57,377 bases of DNA from Dipetalonema caudispina (lineage: Eukaryota; Nematoda; Chromadorea; Rhabditida; Onchocercidae): contig JABVXV010000368.1 of NCBI GenBank assembly GCA_013365325.1, forward strand, positions 1 to 57,377. Reading direction: 5' to 3'. Below the pieces are notes generated by a model. It ran no database searches and was not told the DNA's origin. It was given only the letters and a program-made list of their open reading frames with translations. Shown one piece after another: positions 28,456 through 40,973 of the stretch; the stretch's first letter is position 1; the number at the start of each line of letters is the position of its first letter. Both the position numbers and the translations under genes were made by a program.

Positions 28456-28719
28456 AAAAAAAAATCTTTTCTTTAAATAAAATAACTTCTATCAATCATT
28501 ATATCTTTTGATTTCAAAATTTAATTTTTCAGAATTTTTTTTCTTACGAAATTTGATACAAATTTTTTTTGAATGAGATTTTTACTAATACTGACAATTG
28601 AATTAATTTTTCAGCATAAAATTTCAAGATTTTTTTTTTTTTTGTAATTTAGTGCTGAAAAGAATTCGACGATAATTTTTCCGCTACCAATGGAACTTAT
28701 TCGACATTTTATCAAATGA
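22371..28719 (+). CDS. Stomatin / MEC-2-like SPFH membrane protein
   Basis: Integral inner-leaflet membrane protein of the stomatin family; nematode relatives (MEC-2, UNC-1, STO proteins) bind cholesterol and modulate ion channels. Exons: 22371-22374, 23144-23338, 25872-25978, 26206-26278, 26407-26489, 26810-27013, 27425-27480, 27815-27893, 28298-28416 and 28653-28719, giving 328 residues. Residues 1-66 form a basic cytosolic extension; a hydrophobic hairpin spans about 79-101 and contains the conserved proline at 94 (FPISVC); the SPFH/PHB domain follows with EYERAVIFRLGRL, GPGIFFVLPCI, VPPQEILTKDSVTV, LAQTTLRNMLGT, KDVRLPIQLQRAMAAEAEA, IAAEGEQKAS and ALQLRYLQTLSSV; the chain ends soon after EKNSTIIFPLPMELIR. 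There is no long C-terminal tail like that of MEC-2. The start uses ATGC before a GTAAGT donor, joined in phase to exon 2; the alternative is the in-exon ATG at codon 16. The orthology group within the STO family is not resolved. Confidence 0.94.
22501..22524. repeat. (AT)12 microsatellite
   Basis: Perfect AT dinucleotide run inside the first intron of the stomatin gene. Confidence 0.95.
27897..27917. repeat. (CT)n run at a splice donor
   Basis: CT dinucleotide tract beginning four bases inside the intron that follows stomatin exon 8 (donor GTTTCT). Confidence 0.9.
28422..28454. repeat. Poly(T) run of about 33 bases
   Basis: Long T homopolymer just inside the last intron of the stomatin gene, directly after the donor GTATG. 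Its length in the assembly may not be exact. Confidence 0.9.
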
Positions 28720-29374
28720 TACAAAATGGCATGCTTGCTTAAATGCATTTTCCAATCTAAATTATTGCTATATTTCTTTACATTGCCATATTAATTTATA
28801 GTTGTAGTGATCGTTTAATGCATGTTTGATCATGAAATTGTAAATTGTAAACATAAAACTATCATTTTGTTCTGCTTATCAGATTTTTTGTTTATTTGTT
28901 CTCATGGAATATGTCACAGATTATCAATAGATTTCATAAATGTGTATTAATGCATGAAATTATAACTTGAAACAGATTATACCTTCTGATAAAGTCAAAT
29001 GATTTCTCAAAAAAAAAAAAAAAAAAAAAATCCATATTGAACAGTGTTATGATATATAATTCGTACTGTTTGAAAATAAGATTACGAAATTCAAATTTGG
29101 AGATCGCAAATATGAAAAACAAACCAAACTACATCATCCCTTTCAATAATGGTTTACATTCTCTGTTAAACCGAAAACAAAGTTCAAAAATCAAATTTTT
29201 CGACAAAACTTCTCTTCTTCCATTAAACGTTGAAATTCCGAAACATGTCACATGTATTACCAAAATAACACGTCCCGGTTTCAGTCATACGTATCATACA
29301 TGTACATTCTTTCTATTTTGTATATTACATGTATGAACTTTTATTATCCTTTAATACGATCTTCTATTATCTAT

Positions 29375-29515
29375 AAATAATTATTAATAGTTGTAAGAGT
29401 AAAATTATTAGTAATTATTAATAGTAAAAGGAGTAAAACTGTCAGTAATTATTGTTAATGAAAGATTCAAAACAAATAAATAATTATTAATAACTGTAAG
29501 AGCAAAATATCAATT
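29375..29515. repeat. Imperfect tandem repeat, TAATTATTAATA-type units
   Basis: Three or four diverged copies of a unit resembling TAATTATTAATAGT-GTAAGAGTAAAAT can be aligned by eye. The tract is AT-rich and noncoding. Confidence 0.55.
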
Positions 29516-29915
29516 ATCAGCATTTGATGATTCTTTTTTTTTTGTAAGGAATGAATTTTATGAAATATGATATAAAAAAGCAATTCTACAAAAAATATGC
29601 TAATATGATCATATGGAAAGATTGCTTTCGTTCAAAATATTCCATCATTTGCTTACCGGCTCTTCGAATAATTTTTAGTACCAAATGATAATTGAAATAC
29701 ATTAGATTGCTTTTAATTTTCAATTTTTTTTTTTTTTTTTAAATCACATATTCTTACAAATCAATCAATAATGCTATTTCTAAACTTTTATATATTTAGT
29801 TTCAAAAATTTGTAGATAATATTAATACCTTCACTGATGTATAAAATGAATACACATTTCAAGTAATCACTTAGTTTTATCATTCACTAAATATTATTGA
29901 AGAAAATGAACACAA

Positions 29916-30113
29916 ATGGTTTTTTTTCTCATTTCGTTGTCATTCGCTATCGCCCATATTTTTTTAATGTGTGTTTTTCAAATATTTAATTTCACTAAAT
30001 TCGATCATGCTGCTGTTATCGAATTGGACGCATCTCTACGAGAACATCAAATTAATGAAAGAAAATCAATAATAGAAAAATTTCTCATTCATTTTTTGCC
30101 TAACTTTGCTTAA
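29916..30113 (+). CDS. Weak small ORF, possible secreted 65-residue peptide
   Basis: Single-exon ORF of 65 codons beginning ATGGTT. Residues 1-20 are hydrophobic (VFFLISLSFAIAHIFLMCVF) and could act as a signal peptide or anchor. The second half, with AAVIELDASLREHQ, is less AT-biased than its surroundings. No family is recognised, no splice or trans-splice acceptor sits just before the ATG, and ORFs of this length arise by chance in such DNA. Listed for completeness only. Confidence 0.15.
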   Translation: MVFFLISLSFAIAHIFLMCVFQIFNFTKFDHAAVIELDASLREHQINERKSIIEKFLIHFLPNFA

Positions 30114-30536
30114 TTTTTTTTCCAGAATTACCCATTTTGTGATAATTTCCTGTCTTTATCTTAAGAGTGATAATAACGTAATGATAATAATTATAGTATC
30201 AGTAGTCTTAATTCAAGACTTATGAATAAGTAAGATAGTTTATCGGTGAAATGATGGAAAAGTGGAACGAAAAAGAAAAACTATTGGTACCAATATTATT
30301 ACCAGCTTTTTCCTGACTATCAAACGTTGTACCATGGGATTTTGCAATTTTACTGTTCACTTCTTCTAGCCAGTGTAAAAATAAAAAGTTTAGTAACTAA
30401 TTTCGTAGTAGAATAGCTATCGTTATTCATATTCATAATATTGGAAAAGTTTTTTTTTTTTCTTAAACTTTTCCAGTCTTTTTTTTTTGAACTTTTTTCA
30501 TTTACATTTAAATTGTAATAAATCGTTTTAGAGGTA

Positions 30537-33500
30537 ATGTGGCTTCGGAATACTATGATAGCATGTCGACAATTGAAATATGAATATATTGTCGTCAGTG
30601 TTCATCATGCTAAAATTGCTACCACACAACATCATCAACTGAATGATCCATCAAAGATATCACTGATACCACCAGGTTTGATGATTTATTCTTTTTTTCT
30701 ACTATTACAATACATTTTGACCTTTTGGTCTTTTATCTAAGTCTAATTTAAATGATTTGAGTAGAAATAGTTATTAATTTCAAACTAACAAAATTCCATT
30801 TCATTAAGCAGTAGATTGCATATTTCGCACAAATTTTTCCATAATTTTTCTCAAAGATAAAAGTTTGCACGATTGATTACATGCGAAGTATATTATGCCA
30901 TTCATTTTTTTTTTTTTAAATAAATATTTCTTTGAGAAAATAGAAGAAAATTTGAATTTTTGGTGTTTCGAAGAATTTTTTTTTTGATAATCTCATATTC
31001 GCTCAACAATATAATGAGGATTTCACATTATAACCAAAGAAGTTATAAACAAGAAATATTTAAACTGGATATTTGTTACGATCAAAAATTGGCAACTAAA
31101 AGTCTTTCAAGTTGATTGATAGCTCTAATGCTAATCTATGAAAGCGCTTTTGTCCATCTTATCATGAGAATCATCTAATCATTTACTGTCAATGTCAATC
31201 ATACTTAATATCATCATGATCATTTGATTAATCAATACTAATCATATTGAATGTTATCCAAATTATCGAACTATTCGGTATTGCTCATGATGAATATTTG
31301 TGCATTTCGGAATATTTCAGTGATAGACATACGGTCAACAAACTGGATTGATTGAACAGAAATTAGTAATTTGCAGAAAATCCTGAAAATGATACGAAAG
31401 GATGGATTTTGCTTGGTTGTTTTGGTTTATTAACTTTGACTGGTGGTGCAACACTGCTAAAGCATATGATTGGAATAGGATATACTGATGCAAGAAGTAA
31501 TATAAAAATTAAAAGAAGAAATGATTTACCCTTTTATCGAATGGAGGAAGTGAGAAAACATGGAAAAGATGCCAAAAGTATTTGGGTAACTTTTCAAGGG
31601 GTTAGTAATTTTTCAATGATTCACTTTAACATATCATATCTTTGATGTTACTAATTATTGTATCAGTCAGTGCTTGATATTTATTTACATATCACTTGTT
31701 TATTTTTAAACTAAATTTATTCTTTTTTGTTTATTGCAACATTTAATTTATTACTTACTTAATTATTTAACTTTAGTCAAATAATGCGAGACACTTTTAG
31801 GGAAAAAACAAATTTCATTTTTGATGATAACTTTTATAATACCGGTTAAAATCAAGTAAATATAAATAGGTTATAAAATTATTAATTCAACTGAGTTATC
31901 ATTTACATAATTGTTGCATGTTCTATTAATGTCTATGACGTATGAATTATAAGCTCTAAATTTAAAAAAAAAAAAAAAAATGAGAAAAACTTAAGAAATT
32001 GATTCAAGTATAGTATAGAATTTGAATCAATATTTATTGCTTACTTATACATAAGTATCGATATATCACAAGCATTCGTAATATGTTGTTGCTGAAGACA
32101 TTTAAGAATTTATTTTTGGTAATTTGAAAAAAAAATTAATTTGAAAAAATACGAAATTATCACGGACTAAGTTTCTTTGTTTTTCTCATTATTTTGACAT
32201 CTTCATATTTGAGTAAAATTTTCCAGGGTGTGTATGATATTACGAATTTCGTTCAAAATCATCCAGGCGGTGATAAGATACTGCTAGCTGCAGGAGGTCC
32301 CATTGATCCATATTGGAATATCTATCAACAACATCTAACTCCAGAGACACTCGAAATATTAGAGGAATTAAGGATTGGCAATTTGGATAAGCGAGATATT
32401 ATGATCATCGAATTCAAGGTTTTATCTTATCACACTATGATTTTATCGCATCTATCACAAAAATGCATAAGTATGAATACAACTTTTCATTTGAAAAAAT
32501 TAATATAATATTAAATATTTCCTAAATAAAACTGCCAAAAAAGCTTTAGTATTATATGCTATATACTTTCAATTTTACAACTTTAAATATCTGAAAAATT
32601 TAACAATGACACATTCTTTTCCTAACATCATATTACTATTTACTTTACAAAACAAGAAATGCTTTGTTTTTTTTCAAACATTTGCTTTCGTCAGGATGAA
32701 AATGATCCGTATCGCAATGATCCGAAGCGTCATCCAGCATTGATCGTAAAATCTGAAAAACCATTCAATGCTGAAACTCCGGTAGAATTGATAATGGATA
32801 ATTTTTACACACCCAATGATCTATTTTATGTTCGAAATCATATGCCAGTACCAAATGTAAGTAAGTTTTTGCTAAAAATTTAGTTTAAAAAATATTTCTG
32901 CTAAAAAAAATTGGCGAAATTCATACTTTTTTACTCACGTATTTTCTAGATTGGATTTAAAGCTTGATAATTCAACTAATAAATAATTTGTTGTCAGTAA
33001 TTACACAATATTTTTGCATATAATGAAGCCAAAAATTTAGAAATCATAGCATAAAGTTAACATAAAATAATTTAAATAACATAGCATTTTAACTGATTCA
33101 TTGGTCAGTAATGAAAATTCATTAAAACTGTGAATTTTTTTTTCATTTTTATTTTAATTACCTATTTCTATTTTCAAAAAATTGAAACCATCATGAAAAA
33201 TGTCTCTTTTATGCTTTTCGTAGGCAGATTGACGCAAAAAAGCATAAGTTAATAATCGATGGTATTTCCGTCCGTCAACCTTTCACTCTTTCATTGGATG
33301 ATCTAAAACGTGAATTTGCGTGTGTATCCGTTAACGTCACTTTGCAATGCGCTGGTAATCGTCGCAGTGAAATGGATATGATGAAAAAAGTAAAATTTTG
33401 CTACTTTCACCTTATTTGTTTGATCGATATTAATTTTGGATGGTCAATTTTTGGCTATTGAATTTTTTTCCAATTGTTACGATTGTTAATTGTTAGCAGT

Positions 33501-36500
33501 AATTTCGAATTATTTGAATAAGATTAAAAAAAAGGAAGAAAGAGAAATTCTGTCTAATATTAATGTCGCACCAACATCATGCAACAATTTTTGGTGATCA
33601 TAATTTCATAAATATCATCAAATTCATTTTACAATGAATAACAATGATATATGCAAAAAATAAGAAAAAAAAGGTTCAATTTTAGGTTCAAGGATTGAAC
33701 TGGAAAAGTACGGCAATAGGTAATGCAAAATGGACTGGTGCACGATTAAAAGTAACATTTTTTTGCTTGTTAAATTAGTTTAAAGTGAACGATTTTGATT
33801 TTTATGTGAGAATTTGCAAATTAGTTTTCTCTTTTTTTTTCGAGAAACTAAAAACCCTTTTAATTTATTCCAAAATTTTGGAATAAAATCTAATTTAAAT
33901 TTTTTTGGGGTTTTTTTTTGAATTAATATTTGAAATGTTATTCAGGATGTTCTGTTGAAAGCAGGTGTAAATCCAAATGATAAACGTATCAAACATGTTA
34001 TATTTCGTGGTGCTGATATGGATAGTGAAGGTAGAATATTAGATATGTTGTATAAGTATACGATTTGAATATTGATACATGAAGTATGCTATTTTAGACA
34101 TAAAAATTTTTTGCATTCATCTCAAGATCATCAATATAGTTATGGAATCGATCTATCTAAATTTCTCTTATCGATCTGATTAAATTTCCCGAATTCCCCT
34201 AAACATTTACTGATAAGAAATTATAGTTTAGGGTTATTACTATTATTATTATTATTACAGGTAAAAATTACGAAACTTCAATAACATTTGAGAAAGCTAT
34301 GCAAGATGAAGTTATTATTGCTTATGAGATGAATGGTGAAGATATTCCACGAGATCATGGTTATCCAATGCGATTGATTGCTCCAGGTAAACATTTCCGA
34401 AATTTCTCAATCAGAAGTTCAATCACATATATAATTATGCTAATTGTAAAATTATTTTTTCTTCAATCATTTATACCAAACAAATAGATAGTTCCATTCT
34501 TTGCTTATTTAAAATAATTTGTTAAACAATGAGTGATACCTATTCCCATAGGATTTATTTTCGATTTAGCTACCTATCAAATCAAAAAATACAGTTGCAT
34601 TAAATGTTCGGATAAGTCTGATATTTTGTTAATAACTACGAAATCATTCCACTATTTATATCATTTTTACCATTAATTTTTGCTCCTACCAGTCGAATGT
34701 TTCGCTAATTGAAACATTTTTTGAGCAATACAAATTTTAATTCTTTTAAAAAAATTTAATTTTCTTTAATTTGCATCATATAAATGTTACATGAGTGTTG
34801 TAAGTATTTTTTTTTTTTAAAAAAAGTTATAAACAAGCAAATAAACATGACATAAGCTTTCTTTGCATATTTAATAAGTAAAAAGTCGATGGTTTATTCA
34901 AGATTGGAATTTATCCCAGTTTGAATTATGACAAATTTGCAGGAATTGTGGGTGCACGTCAGGTAAAATTCCTTTCCGCTATAATTCTTAGTGAGGAAGA
35001 AAGTAAATCACATTGGCAGAGAAGAGATTATAGGTTAGTTGTGAAATTATTTGAATTCCATATTTATGACTGTGACATAAAAACAAAATTTTATGTAAAT
35101 AAATTTTTATTTCTATTCCTATCAGCCAGTTTATTTTTATTTCGTTTAATATCGGTTTGATTTCTTTTTTGAAATGAATTAACATGGTAATAGTTAACTT
35201 GAAGTGGTTATTCAATGTTACATGCTTATAACTTTAGTAGAAGTTTTTCGGGAAGAAGTTTGTGGTGTATCTTTTAGATTTCATGCAAATGAATTTTTTT
35301 ATATTAAGCTGTTAGGTTAGAATTGATTAATCTTCTCATGATAGTATGACAGGTCGCTTTACTTGGAATATTGAAAAAATATTCATCAAATTGTATCTGA
35401 GCGTTATCAATTCTCCACCTTCATGATAATCTCCAAGTTGAATTTCATGAAAAAATCACATCAAGAACAATTAATTATAATACATGAATCATAATTCATA
35501 GAAACATTCAAAGATATTTAGTGTTTTAGAGGTCTTCCACCATTTATTGGTCCAACTGATCAACAAGATTTCGAACTGGTACCTTCGATACAAGACTATC
35601 CGGTACAAAGTGCTTTTTGTTATCCATCTGCGCCAACAAAAATATCACGCTGTACTTTTTGATGTTTTCCCCTTCAACAAATGATATTCCCGTCATTTCG
35701 AATTAATTTATTTGTCATTTCTCGTAAGAACAAACTTTTTTGTCTAATCTAATTTCCTTATTTGACCAAATGAAAATAGGTAATCTTTGCCTTAGGATAT
35801 GTTAAAATATAATCAATTTGTGTTCCTGACATTAAAATATTATTATAATATTAATATCAAAAATCTTTTAGAAAAGTCTTATAGTATCATAATGTTGATC
35901 TATCCTAAAATAGCTTACATCTTCACCTAAAATAATCAATAGTTATTAATTTATTAAAATGTAATAATCATAATGAGTAAAGCAATTAATATAATGGTGC
36001 TGAAAATTTGCTTCATTTCATTTTTTCATGCAGCGAGTGGTCAGTTTGACGTGATGGGTTATGCTTGGAGTGGTGGTGGACGTGGTATCATACGTGTGGA
36101 AGTATCAACGGATGGTGGTGAAACGTGGCAAGCTGCACAGCTAATACAGGATCCTGATCAAGATCTTGTATGTTTCTACAGTTGATATCCAAATCTGAAA
36201 CTGAATTTTGAATTTAGATTAGCTACAGTAAAAGTGAAATAAAATTTCGTAGTATATCATTTGAAAAATAGAAATAAATCAATCATTTAAGTTAAAAATT
36301 TTTTAAAGGATCATATGTGGTCGTGGACTTTCTTCAAATCAACAATAAAAATTCCGGATGGTGTGAAAAAGTTAGACTTAGTCTGCAAGGCAACCGATCG
36401 TTCCTACAATACACAACCGGATACAGCTCGAGGAATTTGGAATATTCGTGGGTTGCTTAACAATGCTTGGCATCATGTCCCGATCGAAATTACCGACAAT

Positions 36501-36503
36501 TGA
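30537..36503 (+). CDS. SUOX: Sulfite oxidase (mitochondrial, molybdenum cofactor)
   Basis: Oxidises sulfite to sulfate in the mitochondrial intermembrane space, the last step of sulfur amino acid breakdown, and passes electrons to cytochrome c. Exons: 30537-30675, 31377-31600, 32227-32418, 32695-32856, 33228-33389, 33686-33751, 33946-34030, 34261-34386, 34943-35033, 35530-35651, 36034-36167 and 36309-36503; 565 residues against about 545 in human. In order: a basic presequence; a hydrophobic segment at 56-75 ([15 protein letters not shown]) that would act as a sorting anchor; a cytochrome b5 domain with heme ligands H133 (NHPGG) and H157; the molybdopterin domain with [16 protein letters not shown] (molybdenum ligand C280), [13 protein letters not shown] and GIVGARQVK; and the dimerisation domain with [19 protein letters not shown] and NAWHHV. 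All catalytic landmarks are present. A TTTTAG at 30525-30530 precedes the ATG and may be the trans-splice site. The donor of exon 10 (GTACTT) is weak. Confidence 0.95.
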
Positions 36504-38083
36504 TTTATTATTTGTATGGGACTGTATCCTATTGATTAGGAAAATTCTGTGAAAATCTTCGCAAAACGAAAATTTACCGATACCTGCAAAACAACTCAGT
36601 GTTTAGCGATCAGTTAAGGAATTGCTTTGCTTCAGAATTATTAGTTCGGAGAATTCAATCATACGATTTATTGAAATTTAAACAAGGATTTGTCACATTT
36701 GGATAATATTAAAAAATCCAATACTTTATTGTTTTATGTCCTATTTGTTGATTATATAACGAAAGCAAAAAATTATTAATTTGTGCTCAATTATAATACT
36801 CTGTGATCAATTCACTAATAACAACTGTCCCGTTTCCTTTATGATCTTATTACCAACAAAAGTCATTCCGTTTCCATTTCCTTTATCATAAATCACTCTA
36901 CCAGCAACAATCGTTCTATTTTTCCATCAAAAAAACTGTAAATTGGAATTAAATTTCGATATGTTATTATTTCGTATATCATTAGAAAAATAACATTACA
37001 GCGAAAAAGCTATCAAAATTATTTTTCATGAAATTATTTTTTGCATATATTGAATAAAGTAATAATCGCCAAACATCGCTGTTACGGAAAACTAAATTGG
37101 TCGTGTTGGAAAAAAAAAAAATGTTATGAAAATTATGGTTAAATAGAACATTCTCACACGTCTACTGCTATATTATTTTCTTTTTTATTGAATTACTACG
37201 TTTATCATTTTTCAAAGAAGAAAAAAAACAAAAAAAAAAAAACTTTTTTATGCCAGTTCAGATTCTTGAAACTTAAACTGTTGAAGTCATCAGGTAAGAA
37301 TTTAGCTTAACATTCTTCGAAAATTTAATGTTTTTGAGAAGCTTTACAAATTATCCAAGTTGAACTATAGCCTATTTCTGTAGTACTGATATTATTCAAT
37401 TATTTTCGAAAATTTCCGAAGCGAATCATTGAAATTTATCATTAATGCTATGGTAGCTTTATGAAATTTTTCAAAAATAATATTACTTACAAAAACATAT
37501 ATGAAAACAATTCTAGGAAAAACTGCATTTAGATTAAGCTGAAAACAAAAATTATGCTTAGCTTATAACTGAAATAGATTCATCTAATAGTCATAAAAGC
37601 TTTATTTGTTATCCACATTTACATACTTCTATAATCTCATCCAAAAATTTGCTAGAAAATTCATTCCAAAGCTTTAGCAGAGAAATTAGCATTTAACTCC
37701 AAATGATAACCGTTATATCTCATATTCATATCTTTCCTGAAATTTATCATTTACGTGTTTTAATGAAGACATTCCGTCACAATCTAATTTAATAGTTAAA
37801 CATTGATGTAAATTTTAAAATGATAAAATTCTAAAACCGAAAACTTAGCAAATTTATGGAGAAATATCGATGATTGCTGCCTACTGATAGTATACTTATA
37901 GAACTTTCCGGTCTTCTAAGATAAAATCTAAGATAAGAAGGATATTTAGAATATTTCCGATCATTTATAAAATATCTTTGTTATCATATTTTACTCAAAA
38001 TTTTTGATAATTGGCTGTAACAACGATTGCAATTCTAATTAATACACGATGAAACGCAAAATGAACCATTGTTAGTTTTGTAA
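36504..38083. other. Intergenic, sulfite oxidase 3' flank
   Basis: AT-rich sequence with an AATAAA at about 37052, 550 bases past the sulfite oxidase stop. Nothing else is supported. Confidence 0.5.
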
Positions 38084-40973
38084 ATGCTGTTGAATGGTAT
38101 TTTATTTTCGCTGTATTTATTTATTCTCTTTTCAATTCTTTCGTGTATCGTTATATTATGTCGATTTAAGTCAAACAAAGAAAATCATCGTTGTGATGAT
38201 ATTTCATCGAAAAAATCTACAGTTGTTGATAGTGAAATGGTAATAGCAATAATATCTATTTCTTCCATTTATTAATTTTTAATTTTTTTTTTGAAAACTT
38301 TTTTGAATTTCTATATTTTAAAATATCACTGATTATATTATTATTACACCGTGTACAATCAGTGATATTTTAAAATATAGAAATTCAAAAAAAATCTTCA
38401 AAAATTCACTGATTCACTATTTCATGATAAGAAATGGTAAACAGGAATTGAAAGATCGAAGGATAGATAGAGTGATTAAAAATAGTGTAATTTTCATGTT
38501 TCTAGGATACCACATCTAAATTAAACCAGAAAAAAATACAAAAAACCACGACGATTTCTAACGGAAAATGCCTATCAACATGCATTTCACATTGGAATTC
38601 ATCGTGATTTACCTAAAAAATATTAATTTCTAATATTGAAATGCTCATATTTTACTTACTTCATTTCCTCTTTTTTTTTTTGAAAGAGAATGAAAGATTC
38701 AGAAAGTTTAGAAATTACTCGTGAAATACGATGATCGATTTGATCAACATTTGCTAGTGTTTTTGATCGATCCATGAATTTCTTCGAAAAGACGTATCAT
38801 CATTTTAAGCATGACGATTGTGTAACAAATTAAACGAAGAGAGAGGAAACACTTCCAATATGATAGCAATGCTATCAAGCCTATCATGAAATGTATCACC
38901 AAATTAGTGCCTGATAAGCTATCGTTAATATATGACAGTAATTTGAGAATATAGCAATACAAAAATACATTTCGAGTATTTCCATATTACATGGTATAAT
39001 ATACTGTTATTTTTTAAACAATGCTATTTTCAAAATGAAGGAATCGTCATGGATGAGCATTACTTACAACCAGAAATGATAAGATCGACAAGATACATCG
39101 TCATTTAACATTGCTAAGAAATTGACAAAAATTCAATGCAATAATTCGTACAACCAAAAATTGTCCACTAAACGATTAAATTAATTTTAAAGAATTTCGA
39201 CGATCGATGCAATTTACGCTAGAAGAATGAATGATAAAGACAATCCTACTAAAGGAGGAAAATACATGATTGGGGATAAGAATTACAACAGTTGTTTCCA
39301 TTATGAAATAATCGATGGATAGTGATAATTTATAATTTTTATGAAAGAAAGGAAATACTTCATCTGGAATATTTTTTTCAGAATGTTGTTAAAGGGAAAA
39401 ATGAAACGATGAGCAGGGAGGATGATGAAAGATTGCATCAAGATCGAATGGTAATTCATGATTTACTTCTTGATATAGTACCAATAACAGTTTGAAATAC
39501 ATAAATAAAATTTGACGAGCTATCAATTGAAATACATGAATTGACTGCAGAATGTTGCTACAGCTTGCGAAAATAGAAAAAATGGTGAAGATATAACGGA
39601 TCCATGTTATATAAATCGAAGGTTTTTAAATTCGCATTTGAACTTTAATTTTTACTTAACTTTGAAGTTTGAATTTTTTAGTCTCTTCGAAAAATAAAGC
39701 TTTGAGTGCAAAAGCAATGAAAAAAATCAAAAGATTATAATCAATGCAATGATTATTTTAGCATTGAAGAGTTTGCAGTGATCGGAAGTTTGAACAGTTC
39801 AGATATTTCGGAATTCTCTACAACTAATACATTGGGAATTGAACTCATTAAAATTACTTCTGGCACGTTTATCGGACTTCTCAATTCATTTGAATTTTTC
39901 CTAAAATAGTTCATTATTGCTTTTTCTTTTAAAATATCTCATTTTCCTGCTAGCATATTATTTTTTCCCATGAAAAATACCGGATAATATGTAATAATAT
40001 AACCTTTGTACCTTACAATGATCATATTGTTGCAAAATTATGATAAGTGAGCTGAAAGCAAATGTAAAACTTTCAGCGAATGATCGAAATCAGTTATTGG
40101 ATGGTGAGGAAACATTACAAGCACCGTACAGCGACAGATTTAGTAAGATTCATTGTTTATCAGTAACAATAATAATTATAAAGATATTTGGAAATAATTC
40201 ATCAATCGATTTCTGGTTTATCTTTGCTCGTACTATCATAATGCAAGTCAATGAAATCCTGGATAGATGATAAAAGTTTTCTAAGATCTTAATTTTCAAT
40301 TAGTAATTATTTTAGGTAAATGTACTATTAATGATTTTTGTTGAAAATTCTTTAGTTTGATAAATAATTAAATTATGAAATATTATATGTCAAACTCTAC
40401 AGATACATCTTCTAATTATACTTATTTGGATGATTCTTCATCAATTCGCGATAGACAAGAACAGATGCGGCGATTATTGGCACTGAGGAATTCCGCCGCA
40501 TGTCGTGTCGCGGCCACATTAGAAAATATTATCGTAACACCTACAACCATTAAAGCAATTCACCATGATAAAGAATTTTTGGTGATATTCAACAATCAAT
40601 CCTTACTCATTTATCTGTTATGATTAGCATAATATGAAGTGATTTCAGCATCATGCTTCAATAGTTTGCCGTAAAAAGTGTAGTTAACTAAATTGTATGA
40701 CTATTCTGATGTTTGATCAGCAACTATAGCTAAATCTGCAGCTAAGATAAGATCAATTACAATATTTCTGCCACAAGCAAGCAAGCAAAACCATTCAATT
40801 AATTTCGCTTGAATTTTTTCGGAGACACGAGAATCTTTGGTGCTCAATCATTTCTTTCTCAAATGCTCTTTCTATTTCTTCTCCCCAAAATCCATTTATT
40901 ATTCCTTATTAAGCTGATTTTGTTTCAGCTATCATCAACAATATCGGATACCGGCAACGAAAAAGCCACTTAA
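38084..40973 (+). CDS. Unrecognised single-pass membrane protein, 203 residues
   Basis: Family not recognised. Proposed exons: 38084-38239, 39382-39450, 39551-39621, 39762-39787, 40077-40142, 40403-40581 and 40929-40973; every junction is phase-compatible and the sum is 204 codons. Acceptors are mostly of TTTCAG or TTTTAG type. The N-terminus has a strong hydrophobic segment (residues about 5-26, LFSLYLFILFSILSCIVILC) followed by basic residues (RFKSNKENH), which by the positive-inside rule suggests a signal anchor with a cytoplasmic tail. The tail is polar and probably disordered, with NVVKGKNETMSREDDERL, NVATACENRKNGEDI, a Ser/Asp/Tyr-rich TSSNYTYLDDSSS, and a short helical, basic stretch RDRQEQMRRLLALRNSAACR. 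Weak points are the 26-base exon at 39762 (donor GTTTGA) and the last donor (GTGATA); without the last splice the frame ends at 40623. An open stretch at 38506-38603 cannot be fitted in phase. Confidence 0.6.
38299..38392. repeat. Perfect inverted repeat, 36-bp arms, 22-base loop
   Basis: Left arm 38299-38334 and right arm 38357-38392 are exact reverse complements (shared core GAATTTCTATATTTTAAAA). The loop is 38335-38356. Weaker complementarity continues outward through the flanking T-rich and A-rich runs. The element lies in the first intron of the membrane-protein gene. Confidence 0.9.

Larger units (their letters stand above)
28720..30536. other. Intergenic, stomatin to sulfite oxidase
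   Basis: Holds the stomatin 3' flank, an imperfect tandem repeat at 29375-29515, homopolymer A and T runs and one weak small ORF at 29916-30113. No RNA gene or further gene is recognised. Confidence 0.5.

Noticed and set aside
29037..29336. 99-codon plus-strand ORF downstream of the stomatin gene
   Set aside because: It does not begin with ATG, its composition is AT-driven, and no splice or family evidence was found.
38506..38603. Possible extra exon of the orphan membrane protein (DTTSKLNQKKIQKTT and onward)
   Set aside because: It can be entered in phase after a TTTCTAG, but no donor in the phase needed by the next exon exists before its stop codon.
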